Assembly (NCBI RefSeq): GCF_024519455.1 | Contig: NZ_JALJRY010000008.1 | Span: forward strand, 318,132-382,131 | DNA length: 64,000 bases | Source: Streptomyces sp. STR69 | Lineage (GTDB): Bacteria; Actinomycetota; Actinomycetes; Streptomycetales; Streptomycetaceae | Direction: 5' to 3' | Shown: positions 52,601-60,581 of the stretch, in pieces | Layout of the letters: each line of letters opens with the position of its first letter | Numbering within the stretch: the stretch's first letter is position 1 | Position numbers and translations under genes: made by a program | Notes under the pieces: generated by a model | Told to the model about the DNA's origin: nothing | The model's database searches: none | The model's input: the letters and a program-made list of their open reading frames with translations, nothing else

Positions 52601-53637
52601 CGGGAGAGGCGGTACTCGTGGTGGGTGCCGCGGTGGGTGTCACCGTGCTGCTCGACGGGGCGGTCGTCGCGCGCCAGGAGAAGGCGGAGTACTACGAGTC
52701 CGACTGGGGCGTCGTACCGATGTTCTTCCGCCATCAACTCGCCCTGGAGGAAGGCGAACACGTGCTGGAAGTGGTGGCCGACGCCGCCCACCCGCGCGAG
52801 GCGGTGTTCGTCGACTGTGTGGCCCGCACGGAGTCGGCGGTGAACTCCCTGACCAGCGGGGCCGGTTGGGAGGCCGAGACGGGGGAGTGGTGCGGCCGGA
52901 CCGTCGAACACGAAGGCCGGTGGGGGGAGTTGCAGCACTGCCACGCGGCCGTACGACCGCACCCGCTGCCGGAGACCGAGTGGCTGACCGGCGGACCGGT
53001 GCAGGGCGCCGTCGTACTGCCCCTGCGGTCCACGGACACCGTCCGCCCCCGTGCACAGCGCTTCCGCTTCACCGTGCCGCCGGGCACCGTAGCGCTGGAC
53101 CTGCCACTGGAGTTGGCGGCGAGGGTGCGGGTCGGCGACGGTGGCGAGAGGGCCCTCGACGGCGAGGTGCTGACGCTGGATCGACCAGTGGCGCAGGCCA
53201 CGGAGTTGGAGATCGTCACCGAGCCCACGGCCGTCCTGCGGGGCGGCTCCGCCTGGCGCGGACCGGTGCGCGTCCGCTGCGTACCGGCGCGACTGCCACT
53301 GGGGGACTGGCAGTTGCTGGGGCTGAGCGGCTGGAGTGGTGGGGTGACGTACGCGCGGGAGATGGAGGTGCCGGAGGGGCCGGACCCGGTACTGGACCTC
53401 GGGCGGGTGCGCGGCAGTGTGTCGGTCGCTCTCGACGGGGAGCGCGTCGGTGAGGCGTTCTGTCCCCCGTACCGCTTTCAACTCCTGGGCGCCGCAGGGC
53501 GGACGGTCCGTCTGGACGTCACGGTCAACAACACCCTCGCCCCCTACCTGGCGGAAGCCACCCCCACCGCCTGGGCCTTCCCGTCCCAGCTCCCGTCCGG
53601 GTTGATGGGCCCCGTGACGCTACGAACTCCGGTCTGA
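49687..53637 (+). CDS. Large glycoside hydrolase (GH106-like, alpha-L-rhamnosidase type), cytoplasmic
   Basis: 1316 residues from the GTG at 49687, with GGAAGGA upstream; the extra frame before it is antisense to the MFS gene. The N-terminus (PTPLWWWSGAKVTRERLDWQLRRFADGG in parts) and the following TIM-barrel region with FQDELPATNSWSPRF resemble GH106 enzymes; E in FQDE and E in VWIEAFHS are candidate catalytic acids. C-terminal half: Rossmann-like insert (GGRVVVVGRPP) and several beta-sandwich modules. No signal peptide, so it cuts imported glycosides inside the cell. Overlaps the LacI gene by 18 bp tail to tail. Confidence 0.85.
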   Translation: MISPALQQLFDAPPRDFGPTPLWWWSGAKVTRERLDWQLRRFADGGVHNLVVINLAPAGPSFGARTDDPPWFGEEWWDRFTDACRIARDIGTRLWFYDQLGFSGANVQGAVTRRHLAATGRALRSRRATVSGGTVASQGAETLVAAYDLTGRRLQVALAPGSFRITAADGTDVRLVVAVPTAFDYLSPHAGELLLDAVHHEYDRRVPEYLGNVIAGSFQDELPATNSWSPRFPEEFRARRGYDLLDHLPALFGPADARAAKIRADYYAVRAELTEEALFKPLAAWHEERGMLVGADQSNPARAGFPAQSTQLYTDYFRTHRWYGAVGSDHHGDSKVHSSMAHLYGHERVWIEAFHSSGWGGTLADTYDWLLPFLRSGANLYNPHASYFGTAGGWFEWAPPSTDWRQPYWQQYPAFSRAVARICSIMSWGTYSADVAVLHPTATMQALLPLDAPVHHFGDCRLGDDHADADETQEHYLGLCGTNNWLGPRVGSLDRHRISYDVIDDASVQRATATEGALRVGDLAYRAVLLPSASVLEEETARRLSQLLDAGGRVVVVGRPPASAAGLAGDDSVVAALLKHPRLERASDAEGGAATLADNAGHATGEVPLLVRRKGVGAVALVTGAFPDARTLPGDANHEADPARYARHSTVTVHAQVAEAEIWNPASGTRQPADITVRDGRSTIAVPLEGASAVLVVWREGSPLTPRTAAPAPRPQRTTDVSDGWEGRLVPTMDNTWGDLALPAGTSVAAPQIWSMRWTETDGPDANWQAARATYGNRVRVLSPTPAARAPEPLDGPGVEHVLADALPLTPSDEDWRVSLYSSSRGIPEPDGLLGNKGMVNEEFVRVPVPGPGTVARVRAIVETDHRGPAELHVGAAAVKRVWWNGELLDTAAGYLTTARVTVGRPRNVLEYELADAEDRPLLISGTAGTPLGSYFCLTRPGGFTPRPQFMCLPEDVRPHGGVTYRGRLRASGEAVLVVGAAVGVTVLLDGAVVARQEKAEYYESDWGVVPMFFRHQLALEEGEHVLEVVADAAHPREAVFVDCVARTESAVNSLTSGAGWEAETGEWCGRTVEHEGRWGELQHCHAAVRPHPLPETEWLTGGPVQGAVVLPLRSTDTVRPRAQRFRFTVPPGTVALDLPLELAARVRVGDGGERALDGEVLTLDRPVAQATELEIVTEPTAVLRGGSAWRGPVRVRCVPARLPLGDWQLLGLSGWSGGVTYAREMEVPEGPDPVLDLGRVRGSVSVALDGERVGEAFCPPYRFQLLGAAGRTVRLDVTVNNTLAPYLAEATPTAWAFPSQLPSGLMGPVTLRTPV

Positions 53638-54678
53638 CGGAGGCCGGGTGGAGTCACGAAGGACGAGGTCGGGGGCGAACACCCTTGTCTCGTGGGCGTG
53701 TTCGGCACGGGCCTCCACCTCGTCGAGCAGCATTCCCACGGCAGCCCGGCCCAGCTCCTCGACCGGCTGCCGCACCGTCGTCAGGGTCGTTCCCACGAAG
53801 CTCGCTATGTCGAGGTCGCCGTAGCCGACCACCTGCACCTCCTCGGGTATGCGCACCCCCCGCTCACCCAGTCCACGGCACAGCCCGGCAGCGAGGAAGT
53901 CGTTGGTGCAGAAGACGCCCTCGGGCAGTTCGTCGAGGCCACGTGCGATCTCCAGGCCGTACGCCACCGTCATCTCGTCGGCGACGATCTGGCGCAGCCG
54001 CGCCTCACGCTGGGTGCGGACCGCCTGCCGGGCGCCCTGGTGGCGGTCGGCGCACTGCGCGATCCCGCGCTCGCCGTTCACGACGAGGAGGTCGCGCGCC
54101 CCGCGGTCCAGGAGGTGCTGCACAGCGATCCGGCCGCCCGCGATGTCGTCGACGGAGACGGAACACCCGTCCTGGACCGGCAGCGCGCGGTCCGCGAGCA
54201 CCAGCGGGATACCGCGTTCGCGCAGCCGGGTGAGCCGGGTGGGATCGGCGCCCAGCGGCACCACCACCGCACCGACGGCCCGCTGCTCGATCAGCATCGT
54301 GAAGTAGCCCTGCTCCCGCTCGGGATCGTCTCCGCTGTCGCAGAGCACCAGCGAGTAGCCGTGGTCGTAGGCCGCGTCCGCCGCGCCCCGTGCGATGCGC
54401 GAGTAGAAGGAGTTGGCCACGTCGGGCAGGACAAGGCCGATCGAGGACGAGTGCCCGGTGCGCAGGCCGGCGGCTCCCGGATGCGGCACGTAGTCGAGGG
54501 CGGCGACCGCGTCACGGACCCGCTCGGCGGTGCGGGCGTTGACCCGCTCGGGCCGGTTCAGGACGTTCGACACCGTGGACACCGAGACTCCCGCGGCGGC
54601 TGCGACATCCTGAATACGGGCGGGGCGAACCTGGATGACGTCCACCCCCCTCGCTCTGACAGCCGTGCGACCAGGCAC
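53620..54678 (-). CDS. LacI-family regulator of the glycan locus
   Basis: 352 residues from the GTG at 54678 (GAGGA seven bases upstream); GTG 54645 is an alternative. Helix-turn-helix RIQDVAAAAGVSVSTVSNVL, then a sugar-binding effector domain (IGLVLPDVANSFYSRIARGA, VVVPLGADPTRL, GVFCTNDFLAAGL). Its promoter holds the same palindrome as the MFS-isomerase promoter, so it probably represses itself and the transporter, isomerase and glycosidase. Confidence 0.92.
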   Translation of the reverse strand: MPGRTAVRARGVDVIQVRPARIQDVAAAAGVSVSTVSNVLNRPERVNARTAERVRDAVAALDYVPHPGAAGLRTGHSSSIGLVLPDVANSFYSRIARGAADAAYDHGYSLVLCDSGDDPEREQGYFTMLIEQRAVGAVVVPLGADPTRLTRLRERGIPLVLADRALPVQDGCSVSVDDIAGGRIAVQHLLDRGARDLLVVNGERGIAQCADRHQGARQAVRTQREARLRQIVADEMTVAYGLEIARGLDELPEGVFCTNDFLAAGLCRGLGERGVRIPEEVQVVGYGDLDIASFVGTTLTTVRQPVEELGRAAVGMLLDEVEARAEHAHETRVFAPDLVLRDSTRPPSDRSS

Positions 54679-54720
54679 GACACGGTCCTCATGGGCGCGG
54701 AAAGTCTACCTCGGGGGGTG

Positions 54721-54734
54721 TTGGAACGTTTTCC
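54721..54734. promoter_or_regulatory. LacI operator 3 (lacI promoter)
   Basis: TTGGAACGTTTTCC, exact reverse complement of operator 1 at 49519-49532, 43 bp upstream of the LacI start. It also lies 59 bp from the TetR start on the other side. Confidence 0.75.
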
Positions 54735-54792
54735 GCGGGGTACGGACGCCGAACGCGAACCCGGTCGTGATCAACGGGGCTAGCATGGCGCC

Positions 54793-55479
54793 ATGGCTGA
54801 GGGTGTTGGGGCTGAGGGTCCTGTCGAGGGCGACCGCCCGCTGAGGCGCGATGCCGCCCTCAACCGGGAGAAGATCCTGCGTGCCGCGCGGGAGGTCTTC
54901 GGTCAGCACGGGCTGGGGGTCACGCTCGACGACGTGGCCCGGCACGCCGGCGTGGGGGTCGGCACCGTGTATCGGCGCTTCCCCGACAAGGACACCCTCG
55001 TACGGGCCCTGTTCAAGCAGGATTTCGAGATCCGGCAGCAGTCCGCCGAGCGCGCGCTCGCTCATCCGGACCCCTGGCAGGGGTTCGTCGACTTCCTCAC
55101 GGAGATGGCGGCCGACCTCGCCGAGAACCGCGGCCTGCACGAAGTGATCATATTGGGGAGCCACAGTTCCGCGCACATGGAGACCGCGCGGGGCGGCATG
55201 CTCCCCTTTCTGGAGGCCTTGATCCGGAGGGCCCAGGAGAGCGGAGACCTGCGCCCGGAGATCACTCCCTCCGACATCCCGGTCATGGTGCAGATGGTCA
55301 GTTCCGCCAGTCAGTTCACCCAGGGCAGGCGGCCCGACATCTGGCGGCGCTGCATCGAGATCCTGCTGAACGGCGTCCGGCAGCGTCCCGACAACCTTCC
55401 CCTGACGACACCGAGCCTGGGCAACGAGACGGTGGAGCAGGTGATGGGGCTGGCCCGGCCGGCCCCGAGACAGGAGTAG
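54793..55479 (+). CDS. TetR/AcrR-family transcriptional regulator
   Basis: 228 residues. N-terminal helix-turn-helix TLDDVARHAGVGVGTVYRRFPDKDTL (about 43-68) and an all-helical ligand-binding domain. Convergent, across 37 bp, with a two-gene operon of an acyl hydrolase and an acetate-type transporter, whose promoter has a TetR-like palindrome (58128-58141). It may control that operon; its own promoter shows no matching site. Confidence 0.9.
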   Translation: MAEGVGAEGPVEGDRPLRRDAALNREKILRAAREVFGQHGLGVTLDDVARHAGVGVGTVYRRFPDKDTLVRALFKQDFEIRQQSAERALAHPDPWQGFVDFLTEMAADLAENRGLHEVIILGSHSSAHMETARGGMLPFLEALIRRAQESGDLRPEITPSDIPVMVQMVSSASQFTQGRRPDIWRRCIEILLNGVRQRPDNLPLTTPSLGNETVEQVMGLARPAPRQE

Positions 55480-55516
55480 CAGGTCCGCCGTACGTACAGA
55501 CCTGCCATCCGTGTTC

Positions 55517-57310
55517 TCAGGAGGACGGTCCCCAGTCGTCGCGGCTGGGCGTCGCTGAACTCGGCGTCGTGAGGGGCAGGTTGACGAACGACGCTGTCTG
55601 TGGGGAGCGTTCGACCGTGTAGACGCCGCCGGTCAGGTTCGCCGACTCCTGCGGGGTCGGGGCGACGGGGAAGTGGAAGTCCGCCGGCGGCCGGCTGTCG
55701 ATGGTGATCTGTATGCGGTAACCGGCGGGAATCCTGGTGAAGTTGGACAGGAGCGAGAGGTCGTACCTGGTGGTCTGTCCCGGGGGCACCGGGCGCTGCG
55801 ACGCTTGCGTGAAGGGGTGGCTCGGTTTGAGCAGGGTGCCGTTCCCGCCGTACCAGCTCTCCTGGGTGTCCAGCGCGCGCTGACTGCCCAGGAGGATTCC
55901 GTCGGCCTGCTTGGTCACCGTCCCGTCCGGCGCGACGATGCTCAGCTTGGCGGAGAGTTCGGTCTCCGGTGTCGTCGACTCGGCGTACAGAGTGACGTCG
56001 GTCGGGCCGTCCAGCAGCGCCGACTTGGCGAGCGGGGCGGTGGTGTAGGTCAGCGTGTTCGCCGCGGTCGCGGTACTCCAGGTGAGGGTGTCGCTCCCCT
56101 GACCGGCCGGCTTGGCGGTGGTGAGGGAGCTCTCGCCGAGGTAGTAGGTCCGGGCGTCGGAGGACAGCGGCCAGGCGGCGCTGTCGACCCAGTTGCTCAC
56201 GCCGTTCTCGAACAGGTGCAGGGGGGTCGAGGTGTCGGCCATGCCTGTGGGCGCGTCCTTGAGCCAGGTGTCGAACCACTCCAGGCGGATGCCCTGCAGC
56301 GTGGCCTCGTTGACGTGTTCTCCGTGCGTCCAGGGCCCGACGATCGCCTGGTACCGGCCCGTGACGGGTTCACCCGAGGTGATCGGATCGGTCAACGGCC
56401 GGTGGTAGTAGGCGTTTTGGGCCGCCGCGTAGGCGTCCAGGTTCCCGCCGGGGAAGAGGTCGTTCCAGCCGGCCTCGGACAGCGCCGGAATGTTGTTGGC
56501 CACGATCCGCGGCATGAGCTTCTGTACGTCGAGGGCCTGCCAGTACGCGTCGTCGTACGAGCGTGAACCGCCCGAAGCCTGCTGGGCGATGGTCACCGAC
56601 TGCGGGTCGGTGGCGGGATCGTCCTCGGGGCCGCGCGGCTCGGCCTGGGCGATGCCGGCCACGAAGGGGGTGGGGACACCGCCGTTGGCGGTGAGGTCGT
56701 TGTAGAAGTCCGAGTCGGTGCAGAACGGTGTGATGGCCTTGAGCGCGGAGTGCTTGCCCACGGCCGCCGCGGTGAACCACTGGTTGACCCCGAGATAGGA
56801 GCAACCGTCAAGCCCCACCTTGCCGTTGGACCCCGCCAGCGTATGGGCGGCCCAGTCGACGAGGTCGGCTCCGTCCTTGCCCTGCCGGTCGCCGAACCAG
56901 TCGAGCTGTCCGCCGGACGCGCCGGTGCCGCGCACCGCGGAGGCCACGTAGATGTAGCCCCGCTGCACGAAGTAGGTGCCGCTGTCCGTGGGGTCGGAGC
57001 GCTGGGTGCCGTAGGGGTTCTGGGTGAGGAGTACGGGGAACGGGCCCGACGCGCGTGCGCCGGTGCTCGGATCGGTCGGATAGACGACCTCGACGGCGAT
57101 CTTCACACCGTCGTCCATGGTGACGGTGGTGTGGACGGGCGCGCTCGCCGCGTAGGTGGCGGCGGGCGGCTCCCAGGTGGCCGCGTGCGCGGGGAGGGCG
57201 GTGGCCGTCGTCTGTCCGGCCGCGACCAGGAGGAGCACCGCGGCGGTACTGCCGAGCGCGGAGTATCCCTGGGGCGACTTCAGCCGGTCTCTTGCCTTGG
57301 ACTTCTTCAT
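55517..57310 (-). CDS. Secreted CocE/NonD-family acyl hydrolase (X-Pro dipeptidyl-peptidase S15 fold)
   Basis: 597 residues from the ATG at 57310 (AAGGAG upstream). Signal peptide to about residue 43 (ALPAHA|ATW). S15 alpha/beta-hydrolase domain with nucleophile S171 in GCSYLG, catalytic Asp region near NAYYHRPLTDP, and H in GPWTHGEHVN, followed by the C-terminal jelly-roll domain typical of cocaine esterase and X-Pro dipeptidyl peptidases. Acts outside the cell on esters or amides. It starts 32 bp after an acetate-type transporter gene, which suggests it releases a short-chain acid that is then taken up. Confidence 0.9.
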   Translation of the reverse strand: MKKSKARDRLKSPQGYSALGSTAAVLLLVAAGQTTATALPAHAATWEPPAATYAASAPVHTTVTMDDGVKIAVEVVYPTDPSTGARASGPFPVLLTQNPYGTQRSDPTDSGTYFVQRGYIYVASAVRGTGASGGQLDWFGDRQGKDGADLVDWAAHTLAGSNGKVGLDGCSYLGVNQWFTAAAVGKHSALKAITPFCTDSDFYNDLTANGGVPTPFVAGIAQAEPRGPEDDPATDPQSVTIAQQASGGSRSYDDAYWQALDVQKLMPRIVANNIPALSEAGWNDLFPGGNLDAYAAAQNAYYHRPLTDPITSGEPVTGRYQAIVGPWTHGEHVNEATLQGIRLEWFDTWLKDAPTGMADTSTPLHLFENGVSNWVDSAAWPLSSDARTYYLGESSLTTAKPAGQGSDTLTWSTATAANTLTYTTAPLAKSALLDGPTDVTLYAESTTPETELSAKLSIVAPDGTVTKQADGILLGSQRALDTQESWYGGNGTLLKPSHPFTQASQRPVPPGQTTRYDLSLLSNFTRIPAGYRIQITIDSRPPADFHFPVAPTPQESANLTGGVYTVERSPQTASFVNLPLTTPSSATPSRDDWGPSS

Positions 57311-57342
57311 GCGGCTCCTTGAGGGTGGGGGAGGGTTCCTCG

Positions 57343-58074
57343 TCATGCCGTCTGCGGGACGGCCTGTTGGCCACGGTTCAGGGCGAAGAGCGGGAACACG
57401 ACGCGTCCGCGCACCTCGTTGGTCAGCTCGGCCAGCACCAGATAGAAGGCGACGGCGGCCAGGGCGATCTCGACGTAACCGGCGGTGTGCAGCACCGAAT
57501 CGCTCGGGACGCCCGCACTCGAAGCCCCCAGGTAGGCGATCACCAGCAGCACGATCGTCAGCGTCAGCAGGGCGAACGCGCTCACGGTCACCGCGTTGGT
57601 GCCCAGACTGGCGACGGCGAAGACCAGCGTGACGACCAGCCAGGCGAGCAGGAACAGCCCCAGCGACTGCATCACCGCATGACCGCCCTGAGCCGCCGCG
57701 GCCTCCGCCGTGGCCCCATGGGCCTTCGCCGCGGCTGCCGCGTTGCCCGCGATGTGCGGTGCGGCCCAGAACTCGATGACGGTGTAACCGAGCCAGAACG
57801 CCCCGTACGCCGTCAGGAAGGAAGCCGCGAACGTCGCCCCGGCGGCCAACGCGAAGAAGCCCGCGACGAGTTGGACGATGCCGCCGTAGAAGAAGGTCCC
57901 CGCCAGCACGATCGTGCCGTCGGCCGCGTCGATGACGCCGGCGGTGTGCAGGCCCAGGATGAGCGAGCACCACGCGAACCCGGCCGCTCCCACGGCTGTC
58001 GCGTGGCCGATGTGGGAGGTGGTACCGGTGGGGACCGGCGGGCTTTGGGCATCGTGAAGCGACACTTCAGTCAT
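57343..58074 (-). CDS. GPR1/FUN34/YaaH-family acetate transporter
   Basis: 243 residues from the ATG at 58074 (AGAAGGG upstream). Six membrane helices; family segments GTFFYGGIVQLVAGFFALAAG, FLTAYGAFWLGYTVIEF and VLHTAGYVEIALAAVAFYLVLAEL in parts match the SatP/Ady2 group, which moves acetate and succinate with protons. An Ala/His-rich insert (AAAAAKAHGATAEAAAAQGG) lies mid-protein. First gene of the operon with the secreted hydrolase. Confidence 0.9.
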   Translation of the reverse strand: MTEVSLHDAQSPPVPTGTTSHIGHATAVGAAGFAWCSLILGLHTAGVIDAADGTIVLAGTFFYGGIVQLVAGFFALAAGATFAASFLTAYGAFWLGYTVIEFWAAPHIAGNAAAAAKAHGATAEAAAAQGGHAVMQSLGLFLLAWLVVTLVFAVASLGTNAVTVSAFALLTLTIVLLVIAYLGASSAGVPSDSVLHTAGYVEIALAAVAFYLVLAELTNEVRGRVVFPLFALNRGQQAVPQTA

Positions 58075-58127
58075 GGTGATCACCCTTCTGGAATGCCGAC
58101 AGCCGGGGCGTCCGACCCGGGCCGTCA

Positions 58128-58141
58128 ACCGAATGGTCGGT
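58128..58141. promoter_or_regulatory. TetR-type palindrome before the acetate transporter operon
   Basis: ACCGAATGGTCGGT: arms ACCGA/TCGGT around a 4-nt centre, 54 bp upstream of the transporter start. This symmetry is common in TetR operators of streptomycetes; the TetR gene at 54793 is the nearest candidate. Confidence 0.5.
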
Positions 58142-58479
58142 AGTTTGGGAAGGGCCGATTGGGACTGTCAAGGGATCGAACCGAAGTGGAAAACGCGCTC
58201 TGCGAGGCCTCGGCGACGGCCTTCGGGTAGTTAGGCGTGGCGCGGAGACGGTCCCGGGGCCGGTATCGCCGCAGGTGGGGTGGGGTGTCCACCGTTCATC
58301 TCGGAGAGTTGAGAGGTGGGGCTTCCGGGGCCGGAGAAAGTGGAGATATATTCTCCGAAACGAGGAGGGTCGGTGTCCTCGGGGGCGGCCGGGGGAGGAG
58401 GCGGCAGGAATGTTCGCACCGGGTGGCTGTGCCGCCCCTTCCCGAGGGCGTTGTCAGTGGGTGCGGGCACACTGGCGGC
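58142..58479. other. 338-bp region without a convincing gene
   Basis: The Imm21 frame extends back through this stretch from 58237, but the extension (Arg/Gly-rich, low complexity) does not look coding. It contains a small perfect inverted repeat GGAGA-TATAT-TCTCC (58342-58356), whose centre could be a -10 element, and G-rich runs. It presumably holds the promoter of the Imm21 gene. Confidence 0.5.
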
Positions 58480-59076
58480 ATGGACTCGATCTCACCCGCC
58501 GCGACCGATGTGTCACCCGCCGCCCTTGTCTGGGTGGAGTCGATGGGCGGGCCCCTGATAGTCGTCCCCGTATCCGCGCTGGCCGCGTGGCACGGGTGTA
58601 CGGAGAGCGGGGTCATGGCGGGCGACGGCACGGCTCCGGACGACTACGACCGGGCTTGCGCGCTGGACGATCCGGCCGGCGTGATCGCTGTCGGCGACAG
58701 CGGTGCGCAGGCACTGGTGCTGGCGGACGAACCGGCCACCAGCTGCTATCTGCCGGAGCATCGAGCATTCCTGCGGTGGCTCGGCGCCGATTCCGAGGCC
58801 GGCCTGAGGGTGGCGGCGGAGGCGGTGCTCGCAGACCCCGCCACCCCGTGGGAAGAGTGCGGCACATGGGTGTCGGACGGCCCGGCCGTGCTCATGGACT
58901 CCGCCGAAGCGGGTGCCGGGCTGGGCGTCGAGTACCCCGGTGGCGGGTTGCCCGCCGAGGCGCAGGTCCCGCTGCCCGCCGGCCGCTGGAGAGTACGAGC
59001 CGTCCACATCAAGGCGGACGACGAGAACCGGGTCGGCCTGGTCCACCTGCTGCCCACCGAGGAGGTCTCCGCCTGA
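58480..59076 (+). CDS. Imm21-family immunity protein
   Basis: 198 residues from the ATG at 58480. The pattern WVESMGGPLIVVPVSALAAWHGC, DYDRACALDDPAGVIAVGDSGAQALVLADEPATSCYLPEHRAFLRWL in parts, and a C-terminal LPAGRWRVRAVH...GLVHLLP matches the Imm21 family, predicted immunity proteins of polymorphic toxin systems. Cytoplasmic, no signal peptide. No toxin gene is adjacent, so it may be an orphan that protects against toxins of neighbouring strains. Confidence 0.75.
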   Translation: MDSISPAATDVSPAALVWVESMGGPLIVVPVSALAAWHGCTESGVMAGDGTAPDDYDRACALDDPAGVIAVGDSGAQALVLADEPATSCYLPEHRAFLRWLGADSEAGLRVAAEAVLADPATPWEECGTWVSDGPAVLMDSAEAGAGLGVEYPGGGLPAEAQVPLPAGRWRVRAVHIKADDENRVGLVHLLPTEEVSA

Positions 59077-59111
59077 GGAACCGGGCGCTACGACGTTCCG
59101 CCGGGCGACTG

Positions 59112-59729
59112 CTACCCGCTTTGTGCGTCGGAGGTGTCCGTGGTGCCTGATTCCTGCGCGTCAATCTCCTTGCCGGGAGCGCCTGTTGGGCCCCCGGCGG
59201 GATCCACGGCGTGCCCCGCGCGAAGCTGGTCGGCGGCCCAGCGGGCCCACTCCTGTTCCAGGACCCGTTGGCGAATGCCGTGTTCCAGGACGAGCCTGCC
59301 GCACACGGTCAGCATGTCCTTGTCCCAGTCCTCCGTGTCCCGCAGGGCGACCAGGGTGTCGTGCTCCTTGGCCGAGGCCTCCGCGTGGTCGAGGAGTCGC
59401 TGTACCGCTTCGTCGCGTGGTAGGAGTCCCAGGAAGAAGGTCTGCAGGAGCATCGGGTTGCGCTGCGGCCTGCTCTCCCGGCTCTCGGTCAGCCAGCGCT
59501 CCGTCTCCGCGTGCCCTTCGGGGGTGAGCGAGTACTGCTTGCGCCCCCGGGGGCCCTCCTCCGTCACCTTGATCAGACCTGTCGCGTCCAGCTTGGTCAG
59601 CTCGCCGTAGATCTGGCTCTGCTTGGCGGGCCAGACGTATCCGAGCGACGTGTCGAACATCTTCAGCAGGTCGTAGCCGCTGCCGGGGCGGAAGACGAGG
59701 AGGCCCAGGAGGGCGTTGCGGAGGCTCAT
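59112..59729 (-). CDS. PadR-family transcriptional regulator
   Basis: 205 residues from the ATG at 59729; the frame extends upstream but the conserved start is MSLRNALLGLLVFRPGSGYDLLKMF. Winged helix with AKQSQIYGELTKLDATGLIKV and GRKQYSLTPEGHAETERWL, then the PadR C-terminal (Vir_act_alpha_C) helical domain. PadR proteins repress neighbouring transporter or detoxification genes. Divergent from the membrane protein-carotenoid oxygenase operon. Confidence 0.9.
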   Translation of the reverse strand: MSLRNALLGLLVFRPGSGYDLLKMFDTSLGYVWPAKQSQIYGELTKLDATGLIKVTEEGPRGRKQYSLTPEGHAETERWLTESRESRPQRNPMLLQTFFLGLLPRDEAVQRLLDHAEASAKEHDTLVALRDTEDWDKDMLTVCGRLVLEHGIRQRVLEQEWARWAADQLRAGHAVDPAGGPTGAPGKEIDAQESGTTDTSDAQSG

Positions 59730-59747
59730 GCGGACAACACTAACCCG

Positions 59748-59950
59748 TGTCACTCCAATATTGACAGGTCGAAAACTACCCCTGCGGATTCTGTGTGCCG
59801 GAGGGGGGGCGCGTGGAGGTCGGACGCGGTCGCAGAGGTTCGTGCAGGTGGGGCCCGTTCGGGTCGGCGGGGGCGGGGCTGCGGTGGACTTTCGTTCAAT
59901 ATTCCGACCTTGACATGTTGTTTGCGGAGCATCTAGCTTCCACCTGTCAA
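59748..59950 (+). promoter_or_regulatory. PadR/carotenoid-oxygenase divergent promoter with TGTCA/TGACA elements
   Basis: TGTCA-N9-TGACA at 59748-59766 lies 19 bp from the PadR start. On the other side a consensus -35 TTGACA (59910-59915), 18-bp spacer and -10 TAGCTT (59934-59939) drive the plus-strand operon, with TGTCAA at 59945-59950 just downstream. The repeated TGTCA/TGACA elements are candidate PadR sites. Confidence 0.55.
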
Positions 59951-59982
59951 AGTTGGAACGTCGAACTGCGAGGAAACGCATC

Positions 59983-60558
59983 GTGGGCATCATGGGCTAT
60001 ATGCGTGGGTTCGTCCCATGGATCGTGGCGGGCTTCGTCTCCGCCGTCGACTGGCGCTGGGGCGCGGTGGCCGGCTGTGTCTCCGGCCTCCTGCTGCTAC
60101 TGCAGGACCGGCGCAGGGGAGTGGCGATGGACGCGATGGTCCTGGAGATCAGCACCATCATCTACTTCGTCATCATCGGAGCGATCGCCTTCAGCTCGCC
60201 CGACTCGTCCGTCCAGGACCACAGCGACGTCATTTCCTTCGTCTGGCTCGCTGGAACGGCCTGGGGCAGCATGGCCCTCCGCAGCCCCTTCACGCTCGGG
60301 ATCGCCCGCCGGCAGACGCCCGAGGAGTACTGGAACACCCCGGGATTCCTCGCCGTCAACAACGCCATCACGGCCGCCTGGGGAGCCGGGTTCACGTTCA
60401 TCGCCGTCGTACTGGCCATCAGCAACGCCACCGACGCTCCCGCCTGGATCGGCATCACCGCTCATGTCGTCGGCCTGGTCGCCCCCGCGGTCTTCACCTC
60501 GATCTATCCCAAGCGGGTCCAGGCGCGACTCGAAGCCCTGCTGGCAGCGGGCGCCTGA
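59983..60558 (+). CDS. Integral membrane protein of unknown function
   Basis: 191 residues from the GTG at 59983 (AGGAAA upstream; TTG 59953 or ATG 59992 are alternatives). About six membrane helices, beginning MRGFVPWIVAGFVSAVDWRWG and with a conserved-looking central PFTLGIARRQTPEEYWNTPGF loop. I do not recognise a characterised family. It starts 24 bp before the carotenoid oxygenase gene, so the two are one operon; it could transport or present the lipid substrate. Confidence 0.75.
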   Translation: MGIMGYMRGFVPWIVAGFVSAVDWRWGAVAGCVSGLLLLLQDRRRGVAMDAMVLEISTIIYFVIIGAIAFSSPDSSVQDHSDVISFVWLAGTAWGSMALRSPFTLGIARRQTPEEYWNTPGFLAVNNAITAAWGAGFTFIAVVLAISNATDAPAWIGITAHVVGLVAPAVFTSIYPKRVQARLEALLAAGA

Positions 60559-60581
60559 CCGTCATCCGAAGGAAAATCCCT

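Noticed and set aside
58237..58479. N-terminal extension of the Imm21 protein
   Set aside because: Low-complexity Arg/Gly sequence without conservation; the core family domain starts just after the ATG at 58480.
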